A stretch of DNA of 64,000 bases from Venturia oleaginea. Its lineage: Eukaryota > Ascomycota > Dothideomycetes > Venturiales > Venturiaceae. The position numbers and the translations under genes are program-made. Positions 1-11,985 of the stretch are shown one piece after another (positions within the stretch are counted from its first letter, which is position 1; every line of letters begins with the position of its first letter). The notes under the pieces were generated by a model that worked only from the letters and a program-made list of their open reading frames with translations, searched no databases and had not been told where the DNA came from. The stretch covers positions 1,674,001 to 1,738,000 of the forward strand of contig JABMLP010000004.1 of NCBI GenBank assembly GCA_013176395.1. Reading direction: 5' to 3'.

Positions 1-834
1 GGTTCCTGGTACATGTAATGCGAGATTCTCGCATACAAGAAGGGCAAAGTGATGCGATGCAGTCGCTGTGAGGTGAGTAGTAGATTGTAGAGAGTCCGAG
101 TACGGCGGATGTACTCGATAATTTTGACGATGATTTCATCTGGTAGATCGTTCATGGTTTTTGAGGGAGGGGGTATTGATCCCATTGTGAGAAGGTGATA
201 GTTCTCGCGTACTGAAGTGAGATGTGGCAAAGCTCGGGCGAGAAGTGACGTCTAATAACGGTTCTTGTTAGCAATTCACTGGTGTTGTGCTGAGGCGAGA
301 AATAGGAGATGGCAGCTTCGATGGGCAAAAGATGCTATAGAGAGGTGATGCGGATTGACATCTCGTGACAGAAGGGCCATGCATGACATTCTAGATGTTT
401 CTATTATTTTCACATTCATTGTATGTCGGGATGCATACAATGAGGGAAAGGGTTAAGAGTTTGACTGGGACGTGGCATTTACTACGTATATTTATACACC
501 CAGGTACCGCTGCGCAACTAGTCCTTCTCATTAACGTCATCACGGGGTTTCGGCTCTGAACCCGGGCCCGGGCAGCATCGGGAGCGATAGGTTTCCCCTG
601 GTACCTCCATCACATGACGCGCGGGTACGGCCTTCGACGCCGCGGCAGGATCCAATTTCCCTTTTGGGACGCTGATTCGGAAGCGTTATCGTAATCATGG
701 TGAGGGAACACAACAATCCGTAGCCATATTGACAAGGAAGCAACGAGGTGGACGATAAGGCTTTGATCTTCCCGCCCCGGATTCCATCAATCAAGCGCTT
801 CCTGGTGAGCCGACTCAGCGACCTCAACATCGAT
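1..834. other. 5' intergenic region of the permease gene
   Basis: No convincing coding sequence. The stretch is of mixed composition; a TATA-like run lies near 487-497, about 340 bases before the permease start. The short open frames on both strands show no family similarity. Confidence 0.5.
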
Positions 835-2813
835 ATGACCACGGAAATCTTGGAGAAGAACGAGCTTCATGCTGAGAAGACTAGCTCTCACGCGGAGGGC
901 CAGGTTGAACATCTGGCCGATGATCGCGAGCTGGAGCTTTTGGGGTACAAACCTGAGCTACAGAAGAATCGATCTATGCTCACATTGCTCTTCCAATCAT
1001 TGGCCATTGCTGCTATTCCCTATGGTGAAGGTGCTCCTCTGATCAGTGCCATTTACGGAGGCGGCCAACTATCCATCTTCGTTGGCTGGATTGGTGCGTG
1101 GGCAAGAATTCAAAGCAGTCGACATGCAGACTAACAGCACAAGTCGTCTTGGTTCTCAATGAATGCATTGCCCTTTCACTGGGAGAATTGGCTTCGAAAT
1201 ACCCAACTTCAGCCGGCCCATACTACTGGTCTTTCCAAATTGCTCAGAATTCGAAAGTCGTCCTCTCTTTCATCACCGGATGGATCTGGTTAATCGGAAA
1301 CTGGACAATCACCCTCTCTGTCAATTTCGGATTTGCTTCCCTCATCTCAGCAACGGTATCCATGTACCATCCCGACTTTGCACCTCCAGCATGGCAACTC
1401 CTCCTGATCTTTTACGCCATCTGTCTCATGACTATGATTATCTGTATCTTCGGGAACAAATATCTACCAACGGTGGACATGATATGCGCCGCCTTCACCG
1501 CCCTCAGCATCTTCGTCATCATGGTTGCTCTCTCCGTGAAAGCAGATGTGGGAAGACATAGCGCTTCCTACGCTTTGGGCCACTACGATACATCCTTTTC
1601 AGGATGGGGTGGATTTACCTTCTTCATCGGACTCTTACCGGCCGCCTATACTTTTTCAGCTATAGGTATGATTTCCGCTATGGCTGAAGAAGTAGATCAT
1701 CCTGCTACCAAAGTTCCGACCGCAATCAGTCTTTGCGTGCCTGTCGGGGGCATCGCCGGTCTTTTTTTCATTATTCCCATTTGTGTTACTTTACCTCCGT
1801 TGGAAGACATCATCGCTGCACCAGGTAAGTTGATCAGTTCTCTGTCTTCGAGTACTTCAGGCTTGGTTGTGCACCGAATTCGATCAATTCCTAGCAAAGG
1901 ATCATGGCCGTTACCCCTAGTCGGCGTTACTCGACCCTACTCTTCATCTCTTTGCCATACCCAAGCGGCACGTCGGTGAGGTGAGGAATAGAGTCGAGTA
2001 TCGCCGGCCAGAACGCAAGCTCATGAGCCTTACCCGCAGCATTTGTCGACCTCAATCGCTCATTATGACCCACCAAAATTCACCTGATCTCCTCGCTTCT
2101 CAAAAACCCCAGCCACATGATGAGTAGCTAACCGGCCACCCCAGCCGCCCAAGCTCTCCCGTATATCTTCCATATCGTCATGGGATCTCCGGGTGGAGGA
2201 TTAGGACTCACCTTCCTCGTCCTCCTAATCACTCTTTTCTGCTCCATCAGCATCACCGTCGCCGCATCCCGCTGCACGTGGGCCTTCGCACGCGACGACG
2301 CAATCCCCGGCGCCAAAATATTCTCAAAGGTCCATACTGGTCTCAACGTTCCCCTCAACGCCATCATCCTCACAACAATCATACAAATGCTCCTCGGTCT
2401 CATCAATCTCGGGTCCACAAGCGCATTCACCGCGTTCGTGTCCGTCGGCGTGCAAGCACTGGCCGTGAGCTACGCGATCCCAATCTCCATCAGTCTTCTC
2501 AACGGCCGCCGCGATGTCTCCACCGCAAAATGGAATTGTGGACCTTTCCTTGGACCTATCGTCAACATTGTCGCCCTCGTCTGGATCACCTTTGAGGTCG
2601 TGCTTTTCAGTATGCCGACTGCACTGCCAGTGACCGTTGTATCTATGAACTACGCCGCGGTTGTGTTGGTCGGATTCATGTCGCTGGCTGCTTTGTGGTA
2701 TTTTGCTTATGCTAGGAAAGGTATGCTATGATCCGTTTTTCAGCGGGAAAGCGTCGGGCTAACCTAAAGTAGTGTATAAGGGGCCACCGGAATCTGATGG
2801 GATTGCCGGCTGA
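835..2813 (+). CDS. Amino-acid/choline-type permease (APC family, Hnm1/GABA permease-like)
   Basis: Plasma-membrane transporter of the amino acid-polyamine-choline superfamily; substrate unknown (GABA, choline or an amide-derived amine are family options). Exons 835-1093, 1144-1824, 2145-2720 and 2773-2813 give 518 aa, the usual length for the family. The ATG at 835 precedes an acidic cytosolic N-terminus. Exon 2 carries the conserved run ending ELASKYPTSAGPYYW, and exon 3 carries SPGGGLGL and the SRCTWAFARDDAIP segment typical of this clade. About 12 hydrophobic segments are visible. All splice sites are GT-AG. Intron 2 is 320 nt, much longer than the other two (50 and 52 nt). The gene is convergent with an amidase 540 bp downstream, which suggests but does not prove a role in using amides or amines. 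Confidence 0.9.
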
Positions 2814-3355
2814 GCCGAGTAGATATAGGTAGATCGTTGGAGAGAGGGATGATACATGGAGCTTCTGTGGTAAGGACTAGCTCATAGTCGAAACATGAAT
2901 CCCTTCGCAACGAATATCGTATCGAGCCCCTCATGAGGTCGAACGACTACATCTCCACTGGCGATACTTTAATTTCGAATACCTCACTTCCAGCGGCGTT
3001 TAGATTAGTCTCGATCCCCCTTTTCAGAGAACCTATTCAATGTCTTCGGTCTATGCTCTTCTTTCCTCGTGTTCGTCAATCAATAACTACAGTCGTGATC
3101 GTCGTGGTAACCATGAGTACTCTTTTGATTGTGTACGTGATTGTGTGTGTGCGTGGCCATGATAAAAGGTGAATATTCAACTCGGAGGAACTTATAGGCA
3201 AGAGCAGATCGTCATTTCCTATCAGAGCCTCTCTACTCGCTAAAGTGTCCTTCCCTGCCGTCGACTTTCAGCCACGCAAAAAGTGCCAGGTACGCTAAAT
3301 AATTCGCCTTCGCGACTTCCCCATCACAATCACATAGGCTGATATCTTATTTCCC
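2814..3355. other. Convergent intergenic region
   Basis: Shared 3' region of the permease and the amidase. I see no gene; a GT-rich stretch lies near 3090-3155. Confidence 0.5.
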
Positions 3356-5124
3356 TCAAACCACCTCCGGCCTCAATCCCTTCCAATCAAACTTTCGTTC
3401 CCAAGCATACCCCGCTCTCAATACCTTCCCATCCTGCCACATCCCGCCAACAATCTGCATCCCGACGGGTAAAAGAACATTCGCGTCTTCCTTTGCAGGC
3501 AGCCAATCAACTGGTATAGTCATCGCCGGCTGTCCCGTCGCGTCAAACATAGCGGTGTTACTTGTTAGCCCGACTGTGGGCTGAATAGTCGCGATTGGTG
3601 TCGTCAATGCACCGTGACGTGGTGCGACGGATGAGGTTGTCGGTAGGATGAGTATATCGTATTTCTCGAATTCCTTTTCGTATGCGTCTTTCAACCTTCG
3701 GGTGAGATTTAGGGATTTGGCGTAGATGGATGGGAATGAGTGTAGCAGGTATGCGCCATTTAGCAAGATGTTTTTTGTTGTTGGGAAGCATTGGTTGAAT
3801 TTTTCTTGGGTCCAGGGGAGATGTGCGGCTTCGAGGGTGGGTAGACCTTGGCCTCGTCGACCGTGAGCTTGGCCTGTTAATGTTAGGTAGCATGATATTC
3901 GTTGTTGGATGGTCCAGATTGATGTTCCGAGTAGGTGATCAGGGATTGATACGTTCTCTACCGTAGCCCCTAGTTCTTTGAATTTCTCTGCCGCGGATAA
4001 GACGGCAGTTTTCATTCCTGGATCTACGATGGCTTGTTCGAAGGCTTCAGTTAGTATGCCAACTTTGAAATCGGTTAGATTGGTACTTCCGGATTTTCTC
4101 AGATCTGCTGCAAATGAGGTCGCCCCGTGTCGTGGTGCTCCCAAAGATCGATCATCGATACCATCGTATCCGCTGATTGCGTCCAGACAGAGCGCTGTAT
4201 CCATGACTTTCAAAGAGACAGGTCCAGCGTGATCGTTGATCGCATCATTGGAGGCGATTCCGGTATACGGCACCAGTCCCTGGATACTGATTAACATGCC
4301 AACATGGTCGTCCCCAATCATGGGAAAACATACATGGGTTGGCTTGAGTCCAACGCCTGGATGTATTAGCAATATGGCCGTCTCCTGGGTTCAAAAGAAC
4401 TCACATCCACACAACGCGGCTGGAACCCGAATGCTTCCTCCTTGATCAGCACCGATGGCAATATCGACCCAGCCAGCCCCAACTAAAGCCGCAGCTCCAG
4501 ATGTGCTGCCACCTGCGGAGTATCCTTCAGCATGCGGATTCTCCACTCTCCCATACGCACTACTGAACGAGCTCGTTGACTGGCACCAATTTTCACAATT
4601 GGTAGTTCCCACAACCTCGCCACCAGCTTCCAGAGCCCAAGTCACCACCGTTGCATCACCCTTTGGCGTCCAAGGGTCCACAATCTTTGTGCCTAACATC
4701 TGAGGCACACCGGCAACCGCTATGCAATCTTTGAGACAAACGGTTTTGCCGCTCAGAGGGCCATCTATTGAAACGTCTTTGATTGAAAATGTATGCGCCC
4801 AAGCAGCCCCCAAAACTTGCTCTGATGGCTGTACTCGATGTATGTTGTGTCTCGGAAATCGTTCCAAATCTGTAGGTATCTCGTAATCGGGCAGCTCATC
4901 GATTAAAGTCGCTACATCGTGACACGAAGCTAGTAATTTGAGATAATCCGGCTCGTCGTCAGGAGAGACCTTTACTCCGGGTGCTACCTGAGAGAAGGCA
5001 TGACGGACGTGATCTACTGTCACCGGGTTGTCTCTTAGTATCGGAGGATGATGTTAGCTTGTATACCGAAGGATTCATGATGGGAAAGGACTTGCTTGGA
5101 GATGTGATCGAAGAAGACGGACAT
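3356..5124 (-). CDS. Amidase signature enzyme (start region frameshifted)
   Basis: Amidase-signature hydrolase, cleaving a carboxamide to acid plus ammonia or amine; substrate unknown, and no signal peptide is seen. The clear part is exons 5023-4405, 4356-4334 and 4279-3356 (introns 48 and 54 nt), about 521 aa. The triad elements are in place: Lys in VCLKDCIAV, the cis-Ser region GGSTSGAAA, and the Ser nucleophile in GADQGGSIR. Splicing restores the canonical GCVGLKPT-GLVPYTG run. No ATG lies in frame with this part. Upstream, an ATG at 5124 opens a 29-codon frame (MSVFFDHISKQV...) that ends at 5035, while the downstream frame reads ILRDNPVTVDHVR through a GTG at 5023. One missing base near 5038-5045 would join them into a normal N-terminus. 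The gene is therefore either frameshifted there or carries a sequence error. Confidence 0.85.
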
Positions 5125-5836
5125 TGACGCGTCAAGGTGTATAACCTCGGGTAATAGAATAAAAAGCTCGGACGGAAAATGTAGATAGAGAGACGCGTTT
5201 CCTTCGTCTGAAACACAACAACAGCAATGTTTTTGACTTTATCTCCTTTTTGTATCGAACCTATACGCGTCTTCCTGCCGTACGTCGATCATCGGATGTC
5301 TGCTATCTCGCCGACGGCTACATGCTGGCGACGAAGTTGGAATCTCACATACAGGGCGAAACATACAAACCCAGGAAGAACCTAAGTTTAACCACCATCT
5401 CCTATCCATGCTCGCTCTGGCCCGCGGAAAACGAAAATACGCGCGTTAAGAAAGCAATTTTCTAACTCGAGATGGATAAATTTCTGGCGATATTCTTCTT
5501 GAAGATGCTAGAGGTTTATTGACATGAACAGTGACTTGAAAGTATTGATGAGACCAATGTGCCAGCAATTGGTTAGATATTTCTGTCTTCTTTCACTCAA
5601 AGGAAAACCGAAGATCCGTCTTATCATGGAGCTCCGCATTCCGAGATGGATACCGAAGAACTTCTGGCAAGCTGTAATTGAAACCTGCCAGAAGTTCGGC
5701 AAGCTGTAATTAAAAGCTGCCAGAAGTTCAAAAATATCGATGCTGTAGGGTCGTCAACGGAAGCCAGCCTTGTACCTTCTCAAGGCAGCAGAGAAGAGAA
5801 CAAACTTGCTCGAGGCGATGTGTAACGAGCTCGATA
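5125..5836. other. Intergenic region, mostly featureless
   Basis: No supported gene. It contains the hairpin and direct repeat listed separately at 5658-5729. Confidence 0.4.
5658..5729. repeat. 12-bp inverted repeat plus 32-bp direct repeat
   Basis: GAACTTCTGGCA (5658-5669) is followed by its exact reverse complement (5686-5697), and the second half is repeated at 5718-5729. A 32-bp unit starting at 5666 recurs at 5698 with few changes. It could be a tiny MITE remnant or a simple duplication. Confidence 0.6.
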
Positions 5837-6202
5837 CTAACTCTTTTGAGCGAAATATGGGACGTTTGGGAAGAGCTCAGCCATTCTTATTGAATGTGCA
5901 TGGATACGAAAACAAAGCCCCATGGTCTCTAGTCTTGCTAGTTGATTTACGTCGCACAGCTGACTGATCAGTATATTCCCCCTTTTAGTTACACCATATC
6001 CTTGGCCATCTTGACAATTATGAATTTTTGCAGTTTCTTGACCAACATTTTCCCCAACACTTACTTTCCAGCCGTTCGTTATCGCGCTACATTGTATAGG
6101 CCAAGGCTCCTCAGTCCATGGCACATGAGCAATTGAGGTGTTAATGACAAGTATCAATTCGACAAGCAGCCAGAATGGGCTAGGCGAGCTCGGAAGGAGC
6201 AT
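5837..6202 (-). CDS. Hypothetical small secreted protein (doubtful)
   Basis: An ATG at 6202 in good context (ATCAATG) opens a 121-codon frame. The N-terminus has a hydrophobic core followed by a small-residue site (FWLLVELILVINTSIAH), like a signal peptide. After it come several Cys and Trp residues and a GWKVSVGE segment. An intron could start at the GTGTAA in the GYGVTKR region, so the C-terminal third is uncertain. I do not recognise a family. It may be a real small secreted protein or part of the relic material further right. Confidence 0.3.
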   Translation of the reverse strand: MLLPSSPSPFWLLVELILVINTSIAHVPWTEEPWPIQCSAITNGWKVSVGENVGQETAKIHNCQDGQGYGVTKRGNILISQLCDVNQLARLETMGLCFRIHAHSIRMAELFPNVPYFAQKS

Positions 6203-6243
6203 TGATGCTGTAGTAAGTCCCTTGCTGCATATCTGCTCTGAAA

Positions 6244-6783
6244 TTTGCTATTTATTTCTGTCGTCAGACTGACCAGCAAATTTGAAGCTCAAAATATTGC
6301 AGGTCCTCTCACTTCACTTGCCAGGTCAGCAAACTTCTTCGCACCAATCATCAGCAGCATTGCTATTCATGGCACGAAGAAAACTGATCTATTGTGCAGG
6401 GGAAGCCTTCAAAATTCGTGGCCAAGTCCAACCCTTTCCCGAAAGACGCAAACATTTGCATCAAGACAATGGACATCCCAACCGCTCCATACAGGAATTG
6501 TGGACACGTAAATTCGACAGTGAGTACAAAGAGAGTCGGCAACCCTATCGGCAACATGCTCTTCTCACCTCGCTCAAAATCTTTGATTGGTAATCATAAA
6601 ACCTGGGTATACGACCGCCTTCCCCACAGACTTCGATCCCAGTTTCTCATCCAACAGAGCTAGCGATGGTGGCAAGACGCAGACCAGCACTTCCGATCTT
6701 CCTAAGGAAACATAGACCCTAGTACGAGCGGCAGCATCCCTACATAGCATGTAAGGCATTACCTCCGGCCCGAACAGAAACAT
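6244..6783 (-). pseudogene. Unassigned relic with membrane-protein-like segments
   Basis: Two open pieces in different frames (6783-6574 and 6557-6363) hold hydrophobic stretches such as LPTLFVLTVEF and GAVGMSIVLMQMFASFG, next to charged loops. They read like transporter fragments, possibly major-facilitator, but no intact motif is present. The pieces do not join by a clean intron. This is a tentative remnant. Confidence 0.22.
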
Positions 6784-6837
6784 AACTGAAATTGTATCCA
6801 GTCAACGCCCTACAAACTACTGCCTCTGCACATTACA

Positions 6838-8037
6838 ATGGCCTCTATCAAGCAGACAAGGACATTTATGAAAGAACAGCTGCTGGGTAAAGGCCGTTTT
6901 CTTGCTGCAGACCCATTATTTGACCCATTTGTTCCGCCTCCACAAACTAGAGTTCAACGACTGGCAGCTGGACAGCAGGGAGCTAGAGTCGCAGGTAGAC
7001 GTCGTGCGGCATCGATGAATTCAGGAAGAAGGCCACCGCTTCCTGCTGTTTTCCAACTCGCGCTTCCTACTTTTGTACCTGGGCTTGCAGGTCAAGCGCT
7101 GACAGCTCCAGCTGCAGGTCTTATAGTTACAGGACCGGTTGCTGCTGCAGGGCCGATAGCTCCAGTTTTGATAGCTCCAGTACCAGGTAGGCCGAACAAT
7201 TCCCTTCGCTTTGCTGCCCCCCCTATCGCATAAGCACCACGCTCCTCTTCGCTTCGATATCGATAGATTTCTGGCAAAAGCAATCCTAAAAATTACTAGA
7301 AGTTTATCGGTCTCGATACGGTGTAGAAGCGTTTAACAAGAACCTTGGAGCTGGTAACAAATTGTTTGAGGTGGGCCGACATTAGAGGACCTTCTGGTAA
7401 TCGCTGACACGCTTATCAAGGATCACGACGAAAAAGCTGATGTGGAGGAAGAAGATCTCCCTCGAAATGGGAGAACAAGGTTCAAGAAATATCTCGACAA
7501 ATCGGAATATGATCAATGAGGGAGCGTGTTGCCGGGATCAACGACGCAGGTAGAGCTGTCGATGCACACGGAGAACTCATCAACCACTGGGTCCAGCGGG
7601 TCAATTAGGCCGGCGAGCGAATTAACGAGGCAGGAAACTCAATCAATGAGCAAGGACAGCGAATCAACAGGGCAGACCAGCTACTCAACCGCCACGGCAC
7701 AACCGTCGACGAGCTCAATTGACGTATCGATGGTGAGAATCATCGAGTTAACAGGAGAAGTTACAGAATCAACGAGAAGAAAATCAATGGAGAGAGATAG
7801 CTGGCGGATAACCACGGCAATGTAATTGACGTTTTTGGACGCCTGATCGACGAAGAGGGGGACTTGATCAATACCCACGAGGACACCTGTGATAGGGAGG
7901 GTCGTAGGATAGATGGGGGTAGAGTGGTTGATGGTCAGGGCTATTTTCTTAAACGGAATGGCAAGTTACTTAAATTCTCGGATGATGAGGAGGAGAATTC
8001 TTCTGAGTGCGATGAAGATATGGATGAAGCTGGATGA
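6838..8037 (+). pseudogene. Decayed gene with RINExG-type short repeats
   Basis: An ATG at 6838 starts a basic, Ala/Pro-rich N-terminus open to 7233 (MASIKQTRTFMKEQLLGKGR...). Further on, a coding-like acidic segment (EDLLVIADTLIKDHDEKAD) lies near 7390-7450. From 7537 to 8037 one frame encodes a string of roughly ten-residue repeats built on [RS]IN.(A/E).G..(I/V), for example RINEAGNSINEQGQRI, ending in an acidic tail and a TGA at 8035. This frame is broken by TAG (7606), TGA (7720) and TAG (7798), and the segments before 7537 need further frame changes. The repeats recall fungal low-complexity proteins with alternating Gly and Ile/Val. I cannot name a function. The gene appears dead. Confidence 0.5.
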
Positions 8038-8325
8038 GCATGGAGCGGGCAGCTTGGCCTTGATAAACACATGGCAGAGTCATGGGTATACAGTCGTTTG
8101 TCGATTTCCGAGCGTGCGAGGTCTCGAACCTAGTGTCAGCGGCAATAAATCTTTACATTCGGAAGAAAAGTCGCGTATCTTTCTCCCATCAAAAACATCC
8201 AGGAGAGGGGAGATACGACTTCAGCGACAGTCGGCAAACACCAGAACAAACCAACGAATGAAAAGAGTATCAGCGAATCATAAAAAGATCACAAGACATT
8301 ACCATTACTCATACCCACTTCTACA

Positions 8326-10655
8326 TCAATAAACGTCAGACCCTGTCTTGACCTCCTTTAAAATCCCCTCCTCGTGCAAAGCACTTATCAAATTCTGCAT
8401 CATAAAATCACACCCACGTCGACTGATAATATCAATACCAACAGGTAATCTCTGATCGATCTGCGTCTTATTCGAGTAATTCTTGTCTAGGATCACTGAA
8501 CCGATTGTGAGTGCGTAATCGGGTAGACCGGCGACCGAGGCGAAACGACCTGGTGATACTTGAGGTGCAGGACGATTAGAAGGGGTATCAGTGCTCTGTA
8601 GCGAGTCAGTGATGGTTGAATTTGATTCTGGGTCTGTGGAGTTAATGATGCGGGTTTCGGTGGTTAGTTCTTGGACTCGCATGGAGAGGTAATCGCGTTG
8701 TTCGAAGGCGGCGATGATGTATGGATTTGTATCACTAGGTTTGGTCAATTCTCTAGCGAAAGGCTTTAACTGGGAAGATGGAATGCTTACTGTGAACTCA
8801 ATTCTCCGACCACGTCCGAGGGGTCGAAATTCGGCTTGTAGAATTTCTGCTGGACACTTGGATAGATCAGGATTGAGTCTGCACAACTTTCTTTGTTCGC
8901 TGGGAAGACGTCGGATGAGGCGAAATCGACAATCGATGATTTCCATCTCAGGTCTTCTTCGTGGGAGGCTGCGGTCTGTGTTTCGTTTGCGTATAGCCAT
9001 CCCTCCAGGGTATTTGGCGTCACATAAGGTAATTCACCATTATGCGCTGCAGCATAAGCTGCGAGATATCCTCTTCCAAATTGGTCCCATTGCTCATAGC
9101 TCGTCAAATTGCTATAGACCGATTCGACTGCTCCAATGAGAGTTGCATTGCCTACCGATTGGTGTGGTGATGTCCTGTTCCATACCGCGTCCAGAGAGAT
9201 GTTCTCGATAGTGGCATTCATGAATTTGGCCAATGCTTGCACGAAGTTGAATAAAACAACGCCAGACGGGTCGCTCTCTTGAGTATCTTGCTGAAGATCG
9301 GTCATATTGAAGTCTTCCGAGAGATAGATTGAGCGTGGGAAGGAGCTGTACTCCTTGGTGGTGTTTTCATATAGGACTTTGTTCACCAAAGCCCACAATT
9401 CGGGATCGCGAGCCATGGTACCACTTGTGTCCATGGATTTCGATAGAGGAAGAGCACCCTCAAGTGAAACGGCATCTTGAGAAGGTCGATTGCCGAAGAT
9501 ACCATTAGCTAGGGCTGGGCCACGAATCGAGCCACCAGTATCGGTGCCAATGCTCACATCGAGCCAGTCGTAGGCGGCGATGGATGCAGCGGATCCTCCA
9601 GAGCTATCACCGGGACTATTGTACCCATCACCTGAAATCAAGATTAGTTGGAGGTTTTGAACAGACGGAAAAGTTTTCACTGCTTACCTCTGGGATTAAA
9701 CGGGAGAAGGTAATCGATGTGATCAAGATGGTATTCTCCAGCACAAGCAAATTCGGAGAGCTTGTTCTTCCCGACAACAACAGCGCCGGCATCGATTAGT
9801 CGTTGAACAGCCGCCGCGGTTGCATTTGCTTGCTTCGCCATCTCAAACAGAGCCCGATTTCCACCACTCGTCTTCACACCCTTCAAGTCGTAAAGATCTT
9901 TCACTGCGAGTCGCACACCGGCCAAAGGCTTATTCTCTGTCTTCGTGAAATAAAGCCTTGACGGCACAGCGATTGTGAGCCCCCCTGCAGAAACGCTTCC
10001 AGCTTTGAGATTATAGTGTTCATCGTTCTCATCTTGGTACGTCGCCTACACCCGCCATGTTAGCACCAGAGCTTCACAGAATCGGATTCTACTCGCCTGG
10101 ATAAATGCCTGGTTGGAATCTGAGAAAAGCCCATAAGCCTGATAGACTTTTCCAGACGCCTCGTCCAAAAAGTAAGGTCCTGGAGATGCTTTCTTTGGAG
10201 AGCCATAATCCCAGCTGTTGAAAAGAACGGTCTCGTTGCCATACTCGCTGGCAAAGGCGCTTTGATCAACGTCACTCGTAGGTATAGATTCTCCAATATA
10301 ATCAATATATATTGCTTTATTATATTAGCTTTTATTTTCGGAAGGTGGGACGTGTCTATTGTAACTCGGTGATCTTACCGGAGGCAAAAGAAGCCGTCCA
10401 AACATCGTCTGTCTTGTTGTATTCTTCCAGGGCTGCCAGAAGAACGTGCGCAGTGATATGGCTCGCGTTCGTTTGTACAACAGTAAGTGGTATAATGTCG
10501 TCGCCACGATCCGATGAGTCGAGTCTTAAACTCCAAGGTGAATTTGGTGGTAGGAAATAATCTTGGCCATCAAGCTCAACAACTCTTGAGACAGAAGTTG
10601 CTGCAGCCGTAAGGCTGGCCAAGTGCCATAATAAGGAGAGAAATGGCCCGCGCAT
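8326..10655 (-). CDS. Secreted amidase (amidase signature family)
   Basis: Predicted extracellular amidase of 700 aa from five exons: 10655-10379, 10314-10097, 10045-9688, 9631-8791 and 8734-8326. The start at 10655 gives a signal peptide ([19 protein letters not shown]). Triad elements are present: Lys214 in LAVKDLYD, the cis-Ser pair Ser294/295 in [10 protein letters not shown], and the nucleophile Ser319 in [12 protein letters not shown]. Many N-x-S/T sites support secretion. The extra N-terminal domain of about 165 aa before the amidase core is typical of the long secreted fungal type. Introns are 64, 51, 56 and 56 nt. Intron 2 starts GCGAGT and ends TAG, so it is a GC-AG intron; reading on without it keeps the frame and the QATYQDEN segment. 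The substrate is unknown. This is the second amidase within 8 kb. Confidence 0.88.
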
Positions 10656-11985
10656 CGTGACAGGGCCAGTTGAACGAAGGCTGCGATGACGCAAAATATG
10701 GAGTTCAAGATGATCAGGTTTTAAGGAGGAGATGGCAGCATATCTGACCTTAAGAATAAAGTCTGTACGCTACGAATCTGAAAATATCGTAGGACGGCGT
10801 GTCACCCGGGTTGATTCTTATATCCCTGAATTCTGATCCGCATCTCGTACTTCTTTTCCCTCGCCGTACGTTGCGCGAACTTACAAGCATGGCCCTAGGC
10901 ATTCGACATCATAGGCAGTTGCAGAGGCAATGGAGTGTAGATTAAATTCACACTGTACTGCTAAGGTCTTAAGCAGCGCACCTATCACGATCTTCTCAGC
11001 GGAAGTGTGTTCTGGGTCTCGGATGAAAAGAAAACGGCGAGGTTGTGCAAAGCTAATATATTAACCGAAAAACTATCTCGTTGTTGTCAGCAGGGTCGCG
11101 TAAAAGCGATTGAATAAAGGAAGAGGAAGGTAACTCAGTAGTTCGTGGGGTAGAAGATCTTGCGGTCCGCCGATCTTATTCCAGGTATTAGATTGTTATT
11201 TTTGGCTCGCCGCTGTGGCTGGAGGATTGAAGTTAGAACATCAATTTAAGCAAAGTGCTAACGCAGATCAGACTGAAGATCGTTTGCACGTGTTATGTGC
11301 GACGTCGTCAATGGCGAGCATAACGACTTTTCTTGTTCCAAGTCATCAGCCCATCTGGAGACCGAGACCACGGGGTTTTGCATTATTCTACCAATATCTA
11401 CATATTACGGGACAACAACTACAATGTCATTTGCTCGTTGTGGTCATGCAACGAGTCAGTATTGCAGTCTGATTGGTTTAGTCGAAGTCATGTCTCCAAA
11501 TCAGAGCGATAGACTCAACCACGGTACTTGAGAGGTAATCCATCTGACTCACCGTTGATCAGGGAGCAGAGTCATGAAAAAAGGACGAGAAGCGCAAAAG
11601 ATCTATCCTACTGACAGAATCAACACCACATTTAAGGAGGGTAACGACTCGCAAGACCGGAAATTCGAAGAGAGCAATTACTACATCCGAGTTGAAGTGA
11701 CTGTCGAACAAGATTGTACGGCGTCAGTGTGGGCGAAAGACTCCGGATTCTTGCTCACCTGACATGATTGGAAGCTCTATGGTCGATTGTGTTCGGACGG
11801 TCTTGAGATCGTGCTTTGCAGCGTTTCTTGGCCTAGAGCCAACATTCAGTCGTTGATGTCCTTCAGATTTCGGAAAGAATTTAACATCAATTCAAGACCC
11901 GTACGCCAAATACCACAAGTCAATGACATGTTGCCAACATATCACATAACCCTGCTCTTTCTGGCATCTTTGATGATTCTCCAAT
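10656..11985. other. Intergenic region
   Basis: No gene supported. The short open frames here lack codon structure or family similarity. It includes the upstream region of the secreted amidase. Confidence 0.5.

Noticed and set aside
5250..5465. 71-codon plus-strand frame
   Set aside because: No family similarity and no splice partners; it lies in the amidase promoter.
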